The notes: generated by a model not told the origin, from the letters alone. A stretch of 64,000 nt of DNA from Locusta migratoria (GCA_026315105.1 CM048744.1:661171676-661235675), one strand, 5' to 3'; positions 1-10,986 are shown, counted from the first letter of the stretch. Translations and numbers: made by a program.

Positions 1-293
1 CTTGATTTCCGTAATCATCTAACGTGATTACCGAGATGATATCTCAGAAAGGGTGCTAACTCTTCGTTAAACCCTAATCTTTCTTCCGTCCATCCGAAAG
101 GACGCGAAAAATTAGAATGAAAATTTGATAATCTTATGCACTGAGAATACTTTCAATGGTGCTTTAGTTACTGTATTGGCATACACGACCAACTCGTCAC
201 TATATCGCAGAGTATGTAAATCATGATCCTAATTTTTCACACACTTCACTCGTATCATAGCTTTCAGCATCTAGAGTCTTGGGCTCCAAACCG
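1..293. other. Unassigned AT-rich sequence
   Basis: No open frame, RNA gene or repeat that I recognise. It runs up to a SINE head fragment. Confidence 0.5.
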
Positions 294-346
294 TGCGAGA
301 TGGCGCAGTGGTCACACACTGGACTCCCATTCCTCGAAAGTATATG
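294..346 (+). repeat. SINE-E tRNA-like head fragment
   Basis: It contains GATGGCGCAGTGGTCACACA followed by CTGGACTCCCATTC. This matches the 5' tRNA-like head (A-box region) of the fuller copies at 61681-61914 (+) and 2725-2983 (-). The body is absent or unrecognisably decayed. Confidence 0.5.
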
Positions 347-1448
347 TAGAACGACTATTCAGAAGTAAGTCTGAATCTTAGCTTGCAGGCTGGATTGCAG
401 AATCCGATATACGGCAGCTGTATTAACCCATTAATCATCTAATTTTCTTCCAAATTTCTTTTACCAGCATAATATCGGTATTCACGTATTTCGTACTTGA
501 GAAAGGGCTATCAAAGTCAGCACCACATTTGCCCAAATGCGTATGAAAGCAACCTGTACCTTACTGTGTGGTTCATCAGAGTAACGGTCTAAAAATAATA
601 TCAGTTCAGAGTATAGTTAGGAATGTACGTTCCTTTCCGAAGAAGAGTATTGTGTAGCACGACATGTTGGTGCTGCGTTCTCTCGGACACAACTTGAGCC
701 ATTGTTGTACACAAGGAGGTTAGAATACAGGGAGACGCCCTTACGCTGAAAACGTGCAGCCTGCCTTCGCCATATTGCTAAGTTTTGGAGATCTGTTCGT
801 ATTATAGAGCTAATGTTTTATTTCATTTAAAACCGGAATAAAACGTCCAACGGTATTGCCGTGATGTACAACGTGTTAAATGAGTGGAAATTAGCCATTA
901 AGAATTAAGTTTTCAAATATATTATGATGAGTATTTATTACTATGAGTATTGCCTGTGGTCGAAAATCGACCATTGGTGTTTACAATGGTCACTGGGGGT
1001 AAAATTTTACGTATAATGTCGGCGGCCTCGCGTGATTATGTTGGCAACATCAACAACACGATAGAAAATCTTTACCCATTTGTTCGAACCACGTAGAATG
1101 ACTCGATTAGTGTACCGTACAGACCATGAAGTAAACAAATAGTGCTGTTCCTGCTTTATGGTTGACAGGTTCTTGTATGTACTCTCTTCCGCTCAGTAAA
1201 AGTAATTGCCCTCGTAAAGCGTAGATTCCATGAGAAAATATCAGCGTTGTCAAGCGATTGGCTAAAATGAAGACTCACAGGATTCTCACTATACAGCATC
1301 TGTTGCCAACATGATCATATTGGGCCGCTGGGTTATTTGCTAAAATTTAACCGGCACTGGTAGGTATGAAACGGTATCTTTTACGTGTTAAGGAAAATGC
1401 CTGACACAATAACAACAAATAAAAACGGAAGTATATACTTCTCATGCT
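347..1448. other. Unassigned AT-rich sequence
   Basis: No coding signal or RNA gene seen. At 711-728 there is an 18-base string, CAAGGAGGTTAGAATACA, that recurs at 34053-34070. That suggests a decayed dispersed repeat, but nothing more can be supported. Confidence 0.4.
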
Positions 1449-2170
1449 ATTTTCGAATTATATAACTTTCTTTAGCCTAATATTTGAAATGGAACTACAA
1501 TTTCGGTGTTCGTTTATTTATACAACGCCAAGAAATAATTTTATTTCGATACTGCAATATTCAGAATTCCATAGCTGACAACATGTCGACTTCGTAGTTC
1601 CACCCGTGCACCGCTACATGCCTCTCCCGGCGCATCATCTTTTATATCGGCATTCTCGACTTCGTAGTTCCACGCGAGCACCGCTAGGTGCCTCTCCCGG
1701 CGCATCATCCTTTATATCGGCATTCATATGAAAACATCCTTTTCGTTTAACCACTCTTAATCACTGCGAAAGTGAAGCATTTTAACGGCACAAGAAAGTG
1801 TGTTTGGAGCACTCCATGTTTCGATATTCACTTATTTTAATACGTTCTTTTAATACTGCAGATGCGCTGTATTACAGCGTCTTTGGTCGAGGCAAATAGC
1901 CAATCAGTGATTGATTGTAGGAGAATGTAGAACTTGATCCAAGCTGCAGATAGGAAAACTTCTACTTCCTTTTACCACTTTTAATGCCTAAATGCATACA
2001 CAATATTTATATTCGTGAAATCTACGACAAACAATCTTTCGAATTATGTAACTTTCATTGGCGTTCTTGTACGAATAAATTAGTAATCTGTACCACAATT
2101 TTCATGTTAGCGTATTTATATAATGATTTATTCAAGAACGTATATTGTTTGAAAGTACATACTTTCCAGT
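1449..2170. repeat. Dispersed repeat, relative at 10420-10740
   Basis: Several blocks recur in the same order at 10420-10740. Examples are a CGCCAAGAAATAA block at about 1528, a GTAGTTCCAC block, an ACTTCCTTT..ACCACTT block and a TTTATATAATGA block near 2115. The class is unknown; no coding frame was recognised. Confidence 0.5.
1586..1725 (+). repeat. Tandem duplication, 2 x 70 bp
   Basis: Units 1586-1655 and 1656-1725 both begin TCGACTTCGTAGTTCCAC and end TTATATCGGCATTC, with only a few substitutions. It lies inside the dispersed repeat. The related copy near 10490 has a single diverged unit. Confidence 0.9.
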
Positions 2171-2289
2171 GATTGTCAGTTCACTGCAATAACAGTACGA
2201 GGGTCTAGTTAACGCATAGTTTTAACGGAGAAATAGAATTCCAAAACTGACGAAGATGATGGACAGGTTTCAACTGACGTACGTGCTCG

Positions 2290-2580
2290 GCATAGATAAT
2301 GCCATCTCCCTTTATTCTACGAAATATCGCCGCTCGCGGAGTCTCGTACGCAGGTGGCGGGCGAGTTGTGCGAGGCGCAGCTAACGAGATGACTTCCGCA
2401 GCGGGTGACGTCAGTTCCGGCGCGGCGCGGCGACCCGCTTTTGGCGTGGGCGTGTCCGCGCGTGGGCGAGCAACAGGTGCGCGGATCACACGTCCCGGAA
2501 GCCGCGCCTCTGCCTGACCGCCCTCACTCCCGTTGCGACTGCGACCAGAGGCTGCAGACGAAGTAGCGGGATTCCGATCC
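2290..2580. other. GC- and CpG-rich patch
   Basis: This patch is strongly GC-rich against AT-rich surroundings. It contains many CpGs and a full palindromic CRE site, TGACGTCA, at 2406-2413. Short frames cross it on both strands but none resembles a known protein. It could be an unmethylated regulatory island or first-exon region; that is inference. Confidence 0.3.
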
Positions 2581-2724
2581 TCCCATTTTCCATAAATCGT
2601 TTAAAAGGAATACACTGTTGACTACTCGCGAACCACATTCTTTCCAGCCTTCTGCAGCTGAGGTATTTCGTTTCCTTGAACCTGTGTGTATAGTCACATA
2701 TCGCCTCTTTAATCTTCGGCATTG

Positions 2725-2983
2725 GTAGCGAATGAAGGAAGGAAATATGCTTAAGGTTTAACGTCCGCCGATAGCATGGTCAATAGAGACGGAGCTCAGA
2801 CTCGGATTTATGTGTACGCATGAGGAAGGAAATCGGCCTTGCACTTTCAGAGGAAGTATCCCGTCATTTACCTGGAGTGATTTAGGGAAATCAACGGAAA
2901 CCTAAATCTGGACGGCCGGAGGTGGATATGAATCACCGTGATTCCGAATGGGAGTCCAGTGTATTACTACTGCGACACCTCGC
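2725..2983 (-). repeat. SINE-E copy
   Basis: On the minus strand the tRNA-like head begins near 2983 with GCGAGGTGTCGCAGTAGTAA. It is followed by a B-box-like region and the body (CCTAAATC.., CCTTGCA.., GAGACGG.., GGACGTTAAACC). The order matches the copies at 61681 (+) and 20875 (-). The 3' end is simple TTCC-rich sequence. Confidence 0.75.
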
Positions 2984-3399
2984 GTGGTGGTCGCGAGTGG
3001 TATCGATATAGGAAGACCGCCTTGTACACTCAGTAGTATTAAATGCCTGGAAGCCACATTCAGTGTATTGCAGAGGCTGATCACCGACACGCATTGAGGG
3101 AACAGCGTACAGACAACTGCAGTGTGTGTCGCACGTTGAAAGGATCGACTCCCGTCGCTTGGGACTCGAGGTAGTACATGCATCGTTTAGAAATTTGGCA
3201 GAGAAGGTTGAGAACACCAGCTTTGGTTCCGGAATTTTAAAGAAGCTTCGTTCCCATAACGAGCATAGACCACCTGTCCTGAGTACAAGATACGAAGTAT
3301 GTCAGTCAAAGTTTCGACCTCCTACTCTTGTACCATAGCATCTTAAAGGCGTCAGAAGTTAACTCCGCTCAAGAGTTTCTCCCATGCATATCTGTGTGT

Positions 3400-4100
3400 G
3401 TGAAGTACCTAGTGATTAACCGCCGAAACATTCGGAACAAGGAGCCAGAATTCGAAGCACTTCGTAGTAATGAGTAGAATTCACACAGAGCCAGGTATAC
3501 ATACCTAGAAAATCCCGAAATTGCCACAAATGAAAATTTAGGAGTAACAGTGTATATCGAAATGATAGACTAGTGGGAAAAGACTGTAGTGTATTTTTCG
3601 GAATAGATTAGTATCTGCAATCCATCGATATAGAAACTGCAATTTGTATGGGCAGCAGTCTATGCGAAAAGTTGGCATAAATGTGTAACTGAAAACTTAG
3701 GTGACGAAATAGATTTAATAGGATACAGGTTTCCCAATATACTGTCACCATTGGAGCATACCAAATAATCGGTTTTGGAGAATTACTGTTTCATAAGTGC
3801 TGGACGTGACATCATGTCCTACGAAACAATGCTAACAATTTTTGAAGAAAATTATCCAAAAATATATTTTGGAAATCCACTCCTGACGGAAATGTATTAG
3901 GATTGATGATAACAAATAGACCCGACTTTCAGTATGATGACATTGAAAGTGATATCAGTGATCATGGACACTTGGAACAGCAGTGATGACAAATTTCGCA
4001 TGGCATCATGAAAAGTAGAAGGGTTTATATGTTCATAAAAATCCATGAAAAGGCAATAGTGTAACATCTCAAGAAGGAACTGGACACATTCGACCACTCA
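3400..4100 (+). pseudogene. Possible LINE endonuclease-domain remnant
   Basis: Conceptual translation with frameshifts gives a start-like block near 3420 (NIRNKEPEFEALRSNE). It resembles the opening of apurinic-type LINE endonucleases (a strand ending in NIR, then NK..E). Near 3885-3975 an LGLMITNRPDF..ISDHGH block resembles the closing SDH motif. Stops and shifts separate them and no reverse transcriptase follows. A chance resemblance cannot be excluded. Confidence 0.35.
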
Positions 4101-4163
4101 GTTGAGAGCAGTAGTGAAGGTGCGACCGTAGTTTCTCACAGTTGGTATGGCGCAAATCTGATT

Positions 4164-4436
4164 ATCTGTCTCCGTAGTTCAGTGGATGGCATCAGATTGC
4201 CATGCAAGGTACCAGGGTTCGAATTCCGTCAGAGGACTGCGTGCTGTGTTTGCCATCATCATCATCATCATCATCATCACCACGAAAGTCGCCCACGTGG
4301 CATCAAAAGACTCGCATTTAGACGGTCGAAACCCAGATGGGGATGTCCTGGTCAATAAAAGTCCAGTCAAGTTCATGGATCGGCAGGGTATACGCAGAGT
4401 ACGCAACCATCCCAATAAGATGGGCCTGTCCTCTTA
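4164..4436 (+). repeat. tRNA-derived SINE with internal (ATC)n
   Basis: It has an A-box-like start (TCCGTAGTTCAGTGGATGGC) and a B-box-like GGTTCGAATTCC near 4217. An (ATC)n tract follows at about 4254-4279, then a body including CACGAAAGTCGCCCACGTGG. The tRNA head plus triplet tract supports a SINE of a different family from SINE-A. Confidence 0.6.
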
Positions 4437-4711
4437 ACATCCTATAAGAATTCCTGATTACCATTCTACGCAAAGTTGGTTAACGAAGGACACATGGAGT
4501 GATGGCCATCACAGAAGATAATATCATTGAATGTCTCAACCATTCTGTACCAGTTGTTAGGTAATGGTTTTGGGTTATTTAATGCAGTATTTTCTGCTGG
4601 AATTTAAAAATAGTTCACCCTCATAGAGTTTTCAGTTCATCCATATTTATTTTTGAAACAGTAACCGTGATATACATGAAATGATCACTTTTACAGATCA
4701 ACAGCTCCATG
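4437..4711. other. Unassigned
   Basis: Nothing recognised between the SINE and the transposase remnant. Confidence 0.4.
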
Positions 4712-4960
4712 CTAAAATGTGCATCCTCCAAGAGTGCTATTGCAGGTGCTGATTGTGGCATTCATTAGATCATACAGATGGTAAATACTGGCTTGGGATA
4801 CACCTTCTCGACCTGTGCACGTGGTTCTGCAAGAGTTATTGGTTGATGACGCACTTGTTAGTTGTCGTCTCTTTACTTTCCACACGTGTTCAGTTAGAGA
4901 CAAATCCGGCGAACGTGCTGTCCAGGGAAGTGCGATGCCTCTACAAACACTGAAATTGAA
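4712..4960 (-). pseudogene. Tc1-like transposase, C-terminal remnant
   Basis: The minus-strand frame includes LPWTARSPDLSLTEHVW near 4935-4885. This is the WPARSPDL.(P)IEH.W signature around the last catalytic acid of Tc1/IS630-family transposases. The expected C-terminal tail follows (about HLYDLMNATISTC..GG). The N-terminal DNA-binding part and the first catalytic Asp were not found, so this is a dead fragment. Confidence 0.7.
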
Positions 4961-5585
4961 TGAGAATTGTAGCGAATTGCAGCCTAAACCACACGGCTTG
5001 GGGTGGCGCTCGTGTGTCTTGGATGAATGCACTCTACAAGACAGCACTCTCCAGATCTGAGTCGTACGCGCAAAGGACTATCCCTTGCGTGCAGGCAGAA
5101 TTTGCTTCCGTTGAAGACCACGGCCCGCCATTCCATTCCGCAGGTGATCCTCTCGCGGCACCAGTCGACCCGTGCACATCGATGCCGTGGCATGAGTGGA
5201 AGACAGGCTAGAGGTGTGTGCGACCGTAGTACTAATGCGAGTAACCGGTTGGCAACAGTTCTGGGCGCACAAAGCCTCTTGTCTGTGCTGTGGTAGCTGT
5301 ACAATCTGCCAATCCTGCCCACGCAATGTGACGATCTTGGTCGACGTCCGTGCTGTGTCAGCACCCCCTACAGAAGAAAGTCTGCGCACGACATCACAAC
5401 ATGGCGGCGGTGAGAGGCTGAGAGTCCTCTGAAAGACTGTAAACATTAGCAGTGCACGCTGTTTATAGTGCATTCTTTCGTTCAGGGGTGTATTTATTAC
5501 GTAAATCGGTATTGTGTACGGTATGATCGCTACGCTGGACGATTTGTGTGTGAGAACCACGTGTGATCTCTTTTTTACTGACAAA

Positions 5586-5696
5586 ATGCCGTTTCGCTGT
5601 TCTGTGCCAAAATGTAGAGCAAATTACGAATGTGGCCCAAAAGTTACCGTCTTCGTCCGGAGAAGAAGAAATGGATATCAAGAATTCCCAGGATAA
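5586..5696 (+). pseudogene. THAP-domain N-terminal exon, left copy
   Basis: The frame starting at the ATG at 5586 encodes a THAP zinc-finger N-terminus: Met-Pro, then Cys5-x4-Cys10, then a GPKVTVF block. After a one-base shift, a PEKKKW..IPR..W block continues the THAP pattern (invariant Pro and Trp). Read without the shift, the frame stops at 5694-5696. A GTAAGT at about 5724 could be a splice donor. THAP domains bind DNA in host regulators and in P-element-type transposases; which applies here is not visible. It is either a pseudogene or damaged transposon exon 1. Confidence 0.6.
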
Positions 5697-5798
5697 CTTG
5701 GCTCCTTCTTCAAGTTAATTAGTAAGTTATCGTTTTAGTTTAACCTTAAGAGTTTTAAGTAATGACTGTTTACCGTTGGATATTGCGATTCATTTTAT

Positions 5799-5909
5799 TT
5801 ACTTAACCACCCCCATTAGCTTATTCTTCTCCGGACATTTAAATACGTTAACTTTTGGGCCACAATCGTAATTTCCTCTACATTTCGGCACAGAACAGCG
5901 AAATGGCAT
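5799..5909 (-). CDS. THAP-domain N-terminal exon, right copy
   Basis: The minus-strand frame from the ATG at 5909 encodes the same THAP start as the left copy (Cys5-x4-Cys10, then GPKVNVFKCPEKNK). Here the block after VF runs on into CPEK without a frameshift. It stops at 5799-5801 after about 36 codons. A splice donor could lie near 5806-5800, but none is compelling. The later Trp and third Cys of THAP are missing, so a further exon would be required. It mirrors the copy at 5586. Confidence 0.5.
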   Translation of the reverse strand: MPFRCSVPKCRGNYDCGPKVNVFKCPEKNKLMGVVK

Positions 5910-6539
5910 TTTGTCAGTAAAAAAGAGATCACACGTTGTTCTCACACACACAAATCGCATAGCGATCACATCGTACACAGCACCAATTTACGTAATAAAT
6001 ACACTTCTGAACGAAAGAATGCACTATAAACAGCGTGCACTGCTAATGTTTACAATCTTCCAGAGGACTCTCAGCCTCTCACCGCCGCCATGTTGTCGTG
6101 CGCATGCTTTCTTCTATAGGGGGTGCTGGCTGTGTGCGTCGTCTACGAGTGAGTGAATGTTCACGTGTCCATTGCAACCAGCATCGTTCTACAACTTACG
6201 CAGCACATCCCACCTTCTCAAAGACCTTTCCACCACTTGGAAGGCCCTTTCAAATCCGCAAAGTTTGCTGTAGGAAACACGAGTGGGTCTCCTTGGTTTG
6301 GCGCATGTTTGCTTCGCATTAAGCATTATGGCTGTAAACATTCCCTCTTAAAGGTCACACAGATGGCGCTGTGGCAGCTCTATCACTACGGTGGTCGACG
6401 TTGAAACCATTATCAGTGCATCTACTATACCCCAGATAGCATCTGCCGTCATCGGATCAAATATCTATATCGTCTTTCCAGGTATACTAATGTTTTACCG
6501 GGTAGTATATATGCCTCTCAGAGTTTAATTTGAGGGTTG

Positions 6540-6830
6540 TGCCATTATTTCAGATTTAGTACCGTATGTTGTTCGATTCGCTGCTCGGTTGCATGTAAGG
6601 CGACACACGTTGCCACAGAAGCAGGTGGTGCAAACAGTTTAGGTGCGGCCAGATTTGCTCGCTTGGGTCGTGTGTCGGGCAGCGGCGTCGGGTTGCAGCG
6701 GCGCAGGACTCGGGTTTCAGCGCTGCTCGTCTTCGCTAGGCGAACTTGTCTCGCCGTCCCCTCTCACGTACTGGCAGCGACGTCTTTCTGTGCCAGCCTT
6801 CGCTGACAAACCGATTTGCTAGTTTAGATT
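6540..6830. other. GC-rich patch, unassigned
   Basis: The core (about 6640-6800) is CpG-rich in an AT-rich setting. An 89-codon plus-strand frame crosses it but resembles nothing I know. It may be regulatory. Confidence 0.25.
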
Positions 6831-6989
6831 TGTTGGTGGGCTCCTGTGTGAAAGACATAACACGTTTCTTCGTCGTCGCTAGTGCTATAATTTCTAACAA
6901 ATACACAGACATTGCGATTACATGAATTATTTCCAGAAAATTTTCTTGGAAGGCAACCAAAGTTAAAAGATATTTTGAATATCACTATA

Positions 6990-7618
6990 TACATATTATA
7001 AAAATGTATGGATGTTCACATCTCCTCCTACACTACTGGACTGATTTCAACCAAACTTGGTACGCTTGTTCTTACTGTAAGGCAAGAATCGCCGTAGGGA
7101 TAAGAACCACCTTCGACCCACAGTTAAGGAAATATGATGTCATAACAATGAGAGTCACAAAAAATTTTCCTATCACGCAACGCGTGAATAACAAGACTTC
7201 ATTCATCAATTTGTTGAGAATGAGACCACTTAGTGACCTGTAACAAACTTTAGAGATAATTTCGAACCTTTAAGAAACTTTTTATCGCTTATATAACCCC
7301 AGGTAAACGATGAAAGAAGGTTGTTCAGTACTACTGCCCCAATGTTGATCCAATAAATATTAGTAATGACAATGATAATAATATAATAAGCTGAAACCAT
7401 ATTTTCCCATTTGTGTTTCAAGAAATTCCCATATATCTTCGGGATTAATGAGACGTTCCAATTGTTTCAAATTATCTTTACCGGTGGTAAATGGAAAGAG
7501 GCCTTTTTCCAGCAGAAGAAAGCGACACGCTAATGTGAAACCAAAATGACCTCCGGTAGGCCACTGTTCTTGGAGTTCAGAAGACTGAACCTAACGACAG
7601 ATAACAAGACTTGTCTCT
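6990..7618. other. Unassigned, weak Helitron-like 5' sequence
   Basis: At 6990-7060 the text TATTATAAAAATGTATGGATG followed by a TGGACTGATTTCAACCAAA block is reminiscent of the 5' region of insect Helitron-like repeats. It does not align well with the two better copies in this window. No coding signal. Confidence 0.25.
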
Positions 7619-7655
7619 AGGGACTGATGACCTGCTATTTAGTCCCCTAAAAAAC
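7619..7655 (+). repeat. SINE 3'-tail fragment
   Basis: AGGGACTGATGACCTGCTAT followed by TTAGTCCCCTAA is the conserved 3' block of the SINE families in this window. No recognisable head precedes it. Confidence 0.45.
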
Positions 7656-7785
7656 TTGCCAGTGAATCGTTTATGACGGAGGATAGGCACTAGAAGTGAC
7701 TTCAACTCGTAGCATGCATCGTGATTATTTGGCTACGATTGCAATTATCAGTCTTATCGTCGAAGAGCGTCACATTCACGGAGTT

Positions 7786-8075
7786 GGCCGCATACCAAGA
7801 TGGCGCAGTGTAAGACACTGGGCTCATTCGGGCATTTTGGAAGAGCAGGACTCAATCAAGTACCATCCACTTAAAATCAGGGTTTTTTTATTGTTTGCTT
7901 AAAACCATCACGGTGAGTGCCAGAACAGTTTCTTTAAAAATGGCGCGGTGGATTTCCTTCCCCATGCTAAAACAATCCGGATCTCGTGTTCCATTCCTAA
8001 TACGTTAGCCACCGGCAGCACGCTCAGCCTACACATTCCTTCCTTCCCACCCTCAGTTTAGTGCCCTGAGATAAT
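7786..8075 (+). repeat. SINE-E copy, diverged
   Basis: The head is CAAGATGGCGCAGTGTAAGA with CACTGGGCTCATTC. The body retains the TTTAGG/TTTTCC-type, CCTTTGAAA-type and GGTGGATTTCCTTCCCCAT blocks in the order of the 61681 copy. A T-rich insertion separates head and body. Confidence 0.6.
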
Positions 8076-8780
8076 TGTAAAGAGATCAAGCTAGTAACAA
8101 CAATGGAAATTTAATAATTTAGTTAGTTTTTCGTTGGAGTCTCATCTTCACCGCCGATTACATTTGTGACTTTATTTTACGTTCCTGTACAAAGAGACTA
8201 ACGAGCTGATATTATTCTCCCTCCTCGCACTTCTGCTATATGATTCGCCATGACTGATCGAGAAGGAAGATATCATCTCTTTAGGACATAGTGGGAAGGT
8301 AAGGGGATTAAGACTTCCAATTAAACACTACCTCGATTGCCAATATTTTATTTACTTAACGCGTTTCTCATATTTGGGGGTTCAACGGAATTATAGAAGA
8401 ATAAAATCGACGAAACTTTGAAGGCATAGTCTATTGAAGGCATAGTCTTATTGTACACCTTAAGACATGTCTGTTAGATAGATTTACAATAAAAAACCCC
8501 AGTGCCATATTCAAGTAGACACTAAACGATTTAAGAGAACATTCATTGGGTCCAGGAAACTTGTGTGATCGTACGAACAACAAGCAAGAAAAATTAAGCT
8601 GCAGTCCTATCCTGCACGACCATGACAAAGAATAAAAACTATTAATCGTACTCTCCATACGGCGCAATTAACAAATTTGCTCTTCGTCAAAGTCAAACGC
8701 TCGTCATGATATTTAAACTAGAAATGAAGCAGGTAAAAACGACCGGAACATGAGACGGTAAAAATGTGGCGTGAAGTCAG
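8076..8780. other. Unassigned AT-rich sequence
   Basis: A 78-codon minus-strand frame lies at 8431-8667 with no resemblance to known proteins. Nothing else seen. Confidence 0.4.
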
Positions 8781-8913
8781 CGCCACACGCCAGACTCAAG
8801 AGAACGATCGTGGAGAAGGCAGTGGTCGATCGACAGCCTACCGCACGCCGGCGCCGCGCCTCTAGGAGGGAGTAACCGGAGACGCGCGCCCTCTACAAGC
8901 TGCTATATCTAGT

Positions 8914-10025
8914 ATGCGCATAATAGTTCGCGATCGGGAGCGCTCACGTTAGTTCGCGGCCGTTCTTTAAGTTCGTCCGCTCCCAGTGACGGCTGAGCGG
9001 CGTGGTCTGCGCATGCAGGTGGAGGGAGAAGTTCCCCTACCTAGCTGCTTCATGCGCTTGCTGCGTGAGCCTCTAACGATATCACACAGACCAAAAGAAA
9101 CAGTTTGTGGGTAATTTCTCGCGTTCAAGTTTAGAGTTGTGTCTATATCTTGGCATTATGGAATTTATTAGGCAGATATTGTAGAGTGCAGAATACTTCA
9201 AAACAGAAATTTTGTAGCACTGGAGTATGTAATATAGCAGGCAGACGCTCACCTCGAAATGGCTCTCATCAGCAGAAGGCAAACACGTGATTTTTAATTC
9301 TGCTGCGCGGCCTCTCGCTACTGCCCGTCGGTCTTCGGAAAAGAATCCAACGAACTAAGAAGCGAGATACGTTTGGCATAATCGTTCGCGACCGGTAACG
9401 CATGTTTTAGTTCGCGACCAATTGCACATATTTTAGTTCGTGGCCGGTAGCTCTCCTTTTCAAATCAAATGTTCAAATGGTCAAATGTTTGTAGAGTTTA
9501 TGGGACTTAACTACGGGGTCATCAGTCCCTAAACTTACAAACTACTTATAAACTAGCTAATCCTAAGGACGGCACAAATATCCGTGCCCGAGGGGAGATT
9601 CGAACCCCCGACCGTAGTGGCCGTGCAGACCGTGACTGGAGCGCCCCAGTCCCCTCGGCCACCGCGGTCGGCGCTCTCTTTTTAGTTCGCAGCTCGACCG
9701 CGAAGTAGGTCGATCTTTTTAGTTCGTCCGCTCTTTTTGGCTTTTGCTACCGCTACTAAAAGAGCTCTTTCTTTTGTTATGACACTGCTGAATATCTTAG
9801 AAAAGAAAATTTGTGGCAGTGAACTATGAAATACAGCTGAGCTGCATCTCATCTCGAAATGACGGTAACTGGCAGAAGGGAATCACGCGATTCTGCGCAA
9901 TCTCGCATCTTCTCGCTGTTCCCCGTCAGTCTTCGGAAAAGGAGCGAACGAACTAAGAGGCGAGGGAGCTGCGAACTAGTTCGCCTGTGGGAGCGCTCTT
10001 CCGAACTAGTTTGTTCGCGAACTAC
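8914..10025 (+). mobile_element. TAGTTCG-motif element, copy 1
   Basis: An element of about 1.1 kb (about 0.9 kb without the SINE inside it) contains many TAGTTCG(C)G motifs, e.g. near 8924, 8950, 9411, 9432, 9685, 9719, 9975 and 10013. The ends are loosely inverted: 5' TAGTTCGCGATCGGGAGCGC against the reverse complement of the 3' end with TAGTTCGCGA..GAGCGCTC. An inverted second copy lies at 58345-59035. The organisation suggests a non-autonomous, foldback-like DNA element. No coding frame. Family unknown to me. Confidence 0.6.
9461..9672 (-). mobile_element. SINE-A inside TAGTTCG element
   Basis: A full-length copy in antisense, with the TTTGAACATTTG-like tail on the left and the GCCGACCGCGG head on the right. 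Near-identical direct repeats flank it: GCTCTCCTTTT at 9450-9460 and GCTCTCTTTTT at 9673-9683. The matching position in the second host copy (about 58590-58600) is uninterrupted, which confirms insertion. Confidence 0.95.
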
Positions 10026-10419
10026 ACAAGACTAATATTTAGGCCAACATGGGTCTGGACGCCGGTCAGAGCTCGGCTACGAACCAGGCAGCGCAGCTAG
10101 CATCGTACGGAAGGCGCCACGAGAAGAGAGAAGAAACAGACATATGTTCCAAAGTTGAATATTACATTCTTCAGTTAATAAAACTTGTAATACTAATATC
10201 TATAGAACTGTTTTAGCTGACTACGATCCTGCACCAGTACCTTTCCTGACAACTTGATCGGGACGAGTACGTAACAAATGGAAGCGAGGATGATACAACA
10301 AGAAATATGTAAATTTGTAAAATAGATACGTTTAATTCAACGAGGGCAACAGACCCGGTCACAATGGTGCAGCGATAGGAACAGTTTCAAAAAATTGTCA
10401 CATATTCCAGTATTATAGT
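10026..10419. other. Unassigned
   Basis: Contains AATAAAACTTGTAATAC near 10180 and GTAACAAATGGAAGCGAGGA near 10270, which together recall the end of an LTR and a primer-binding site. No matching second LTR or coding region was found, so no call is made. Confidence 0.25.
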
Positions 10420-10740
10420 GTAAGCGACGCCAAGAAATAACGTTATTCCGTTATCGAGAAATTATTATTTACACTTCTGACAACTCTGTCTACGCGTAGT
10501 TCCACCCATTCTGCCGCTGGGTGGCTGTCGTGCTAGACCTTTACCTTCCTCGGTGCATCGTCGTCATATCAAAACTTCTACTTCCTTTAACCACTTCTAA
10601 CGGCTGTGTACACTAACGATTTTCGTGTTCTGCACTTCTGTGCCAAAGCCTCTTTCGAATTAAACTTATTTCATTTAATTAATATTAAATATTATCAGTT
10701 TTCGTGTTCACGTGTTTATATAATGACTAAGTATTTATCT
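10420..10740. repeat. Dispersed repeat, relative of 1449-2170
   Basis: It shares the order of CGCCAAGAAATAA, GTAGTTCCACCC, CTTTAACCACTT and GTTTATATAATGA blocks with 1449-2170, with much divergence and one 70-bp-type unit rather than two. Confidence 0.5.
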
Positions 10741-10792
10741 TATTCTTAATGTCAAAGAAGAACTCGAATATGAAGAAATCTAGACCTGTCAA

Positions 10793-10986
10793 ATGAAAAT
10801 GTTTTAAATATTTGTATAGCTTATGGGACTTAACTACTGGGTCATCAGTCCCTAAACTTACAAACTACCTACAACTAAGGACGGCACAAATATCCATGCC
10901 CGAGGGGGAGATTCGAACCCCCGACCGCAGTGGTTGTGCAGACCGTGACTGGAGCGCCTCAGTCCCCTCGGCCATCGCGGCCGGCC
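10793..10986 (-). mobile_element. SINE-A
   Basis: An antisense copy with head GGCCGGCCGCGATGGCCGAG ending at 10986, B-box GGTTCGAATC and tail block GGGACTGATGACCCAGTAGT. A short deletion removes part of the TAGTTCATAAGTAG segment. Confidence 0.9.

Larger units (their letters stand above)
5335..6150. repeat. Inverted duplication with THAP exons
   Basis: The left arm, about 5335-5665, is repeated in reverse complement at about 5826-6150, around a spacer of some 160 bp. Shared blocks include CAGCACCCCCTA, ACATGGCGGCGGTGAGAGGC, GTTTATAGTGCATTCTTTCG and the THAP start. The arms differ by scattered substitutions and small indels. The THAP frames in each arm run toward each other. Outer flanks diverge gradually, so the ends are approximate. 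Confidence 0.85.

Noticed and set aside
6990..7240. Third Helitron-like 5' end
   Set aside because: Only a loose similarity over about 60 bp and no matching 3' hairpin and CTAG.
10026..10280. Possible solo LTR ending near GTAACAAATGGAAGCGAGG
   Set aside because: No start defined, no second LTR, no internal coding, no flanking duplication. The resemblance to a primer-binding junction is too short.
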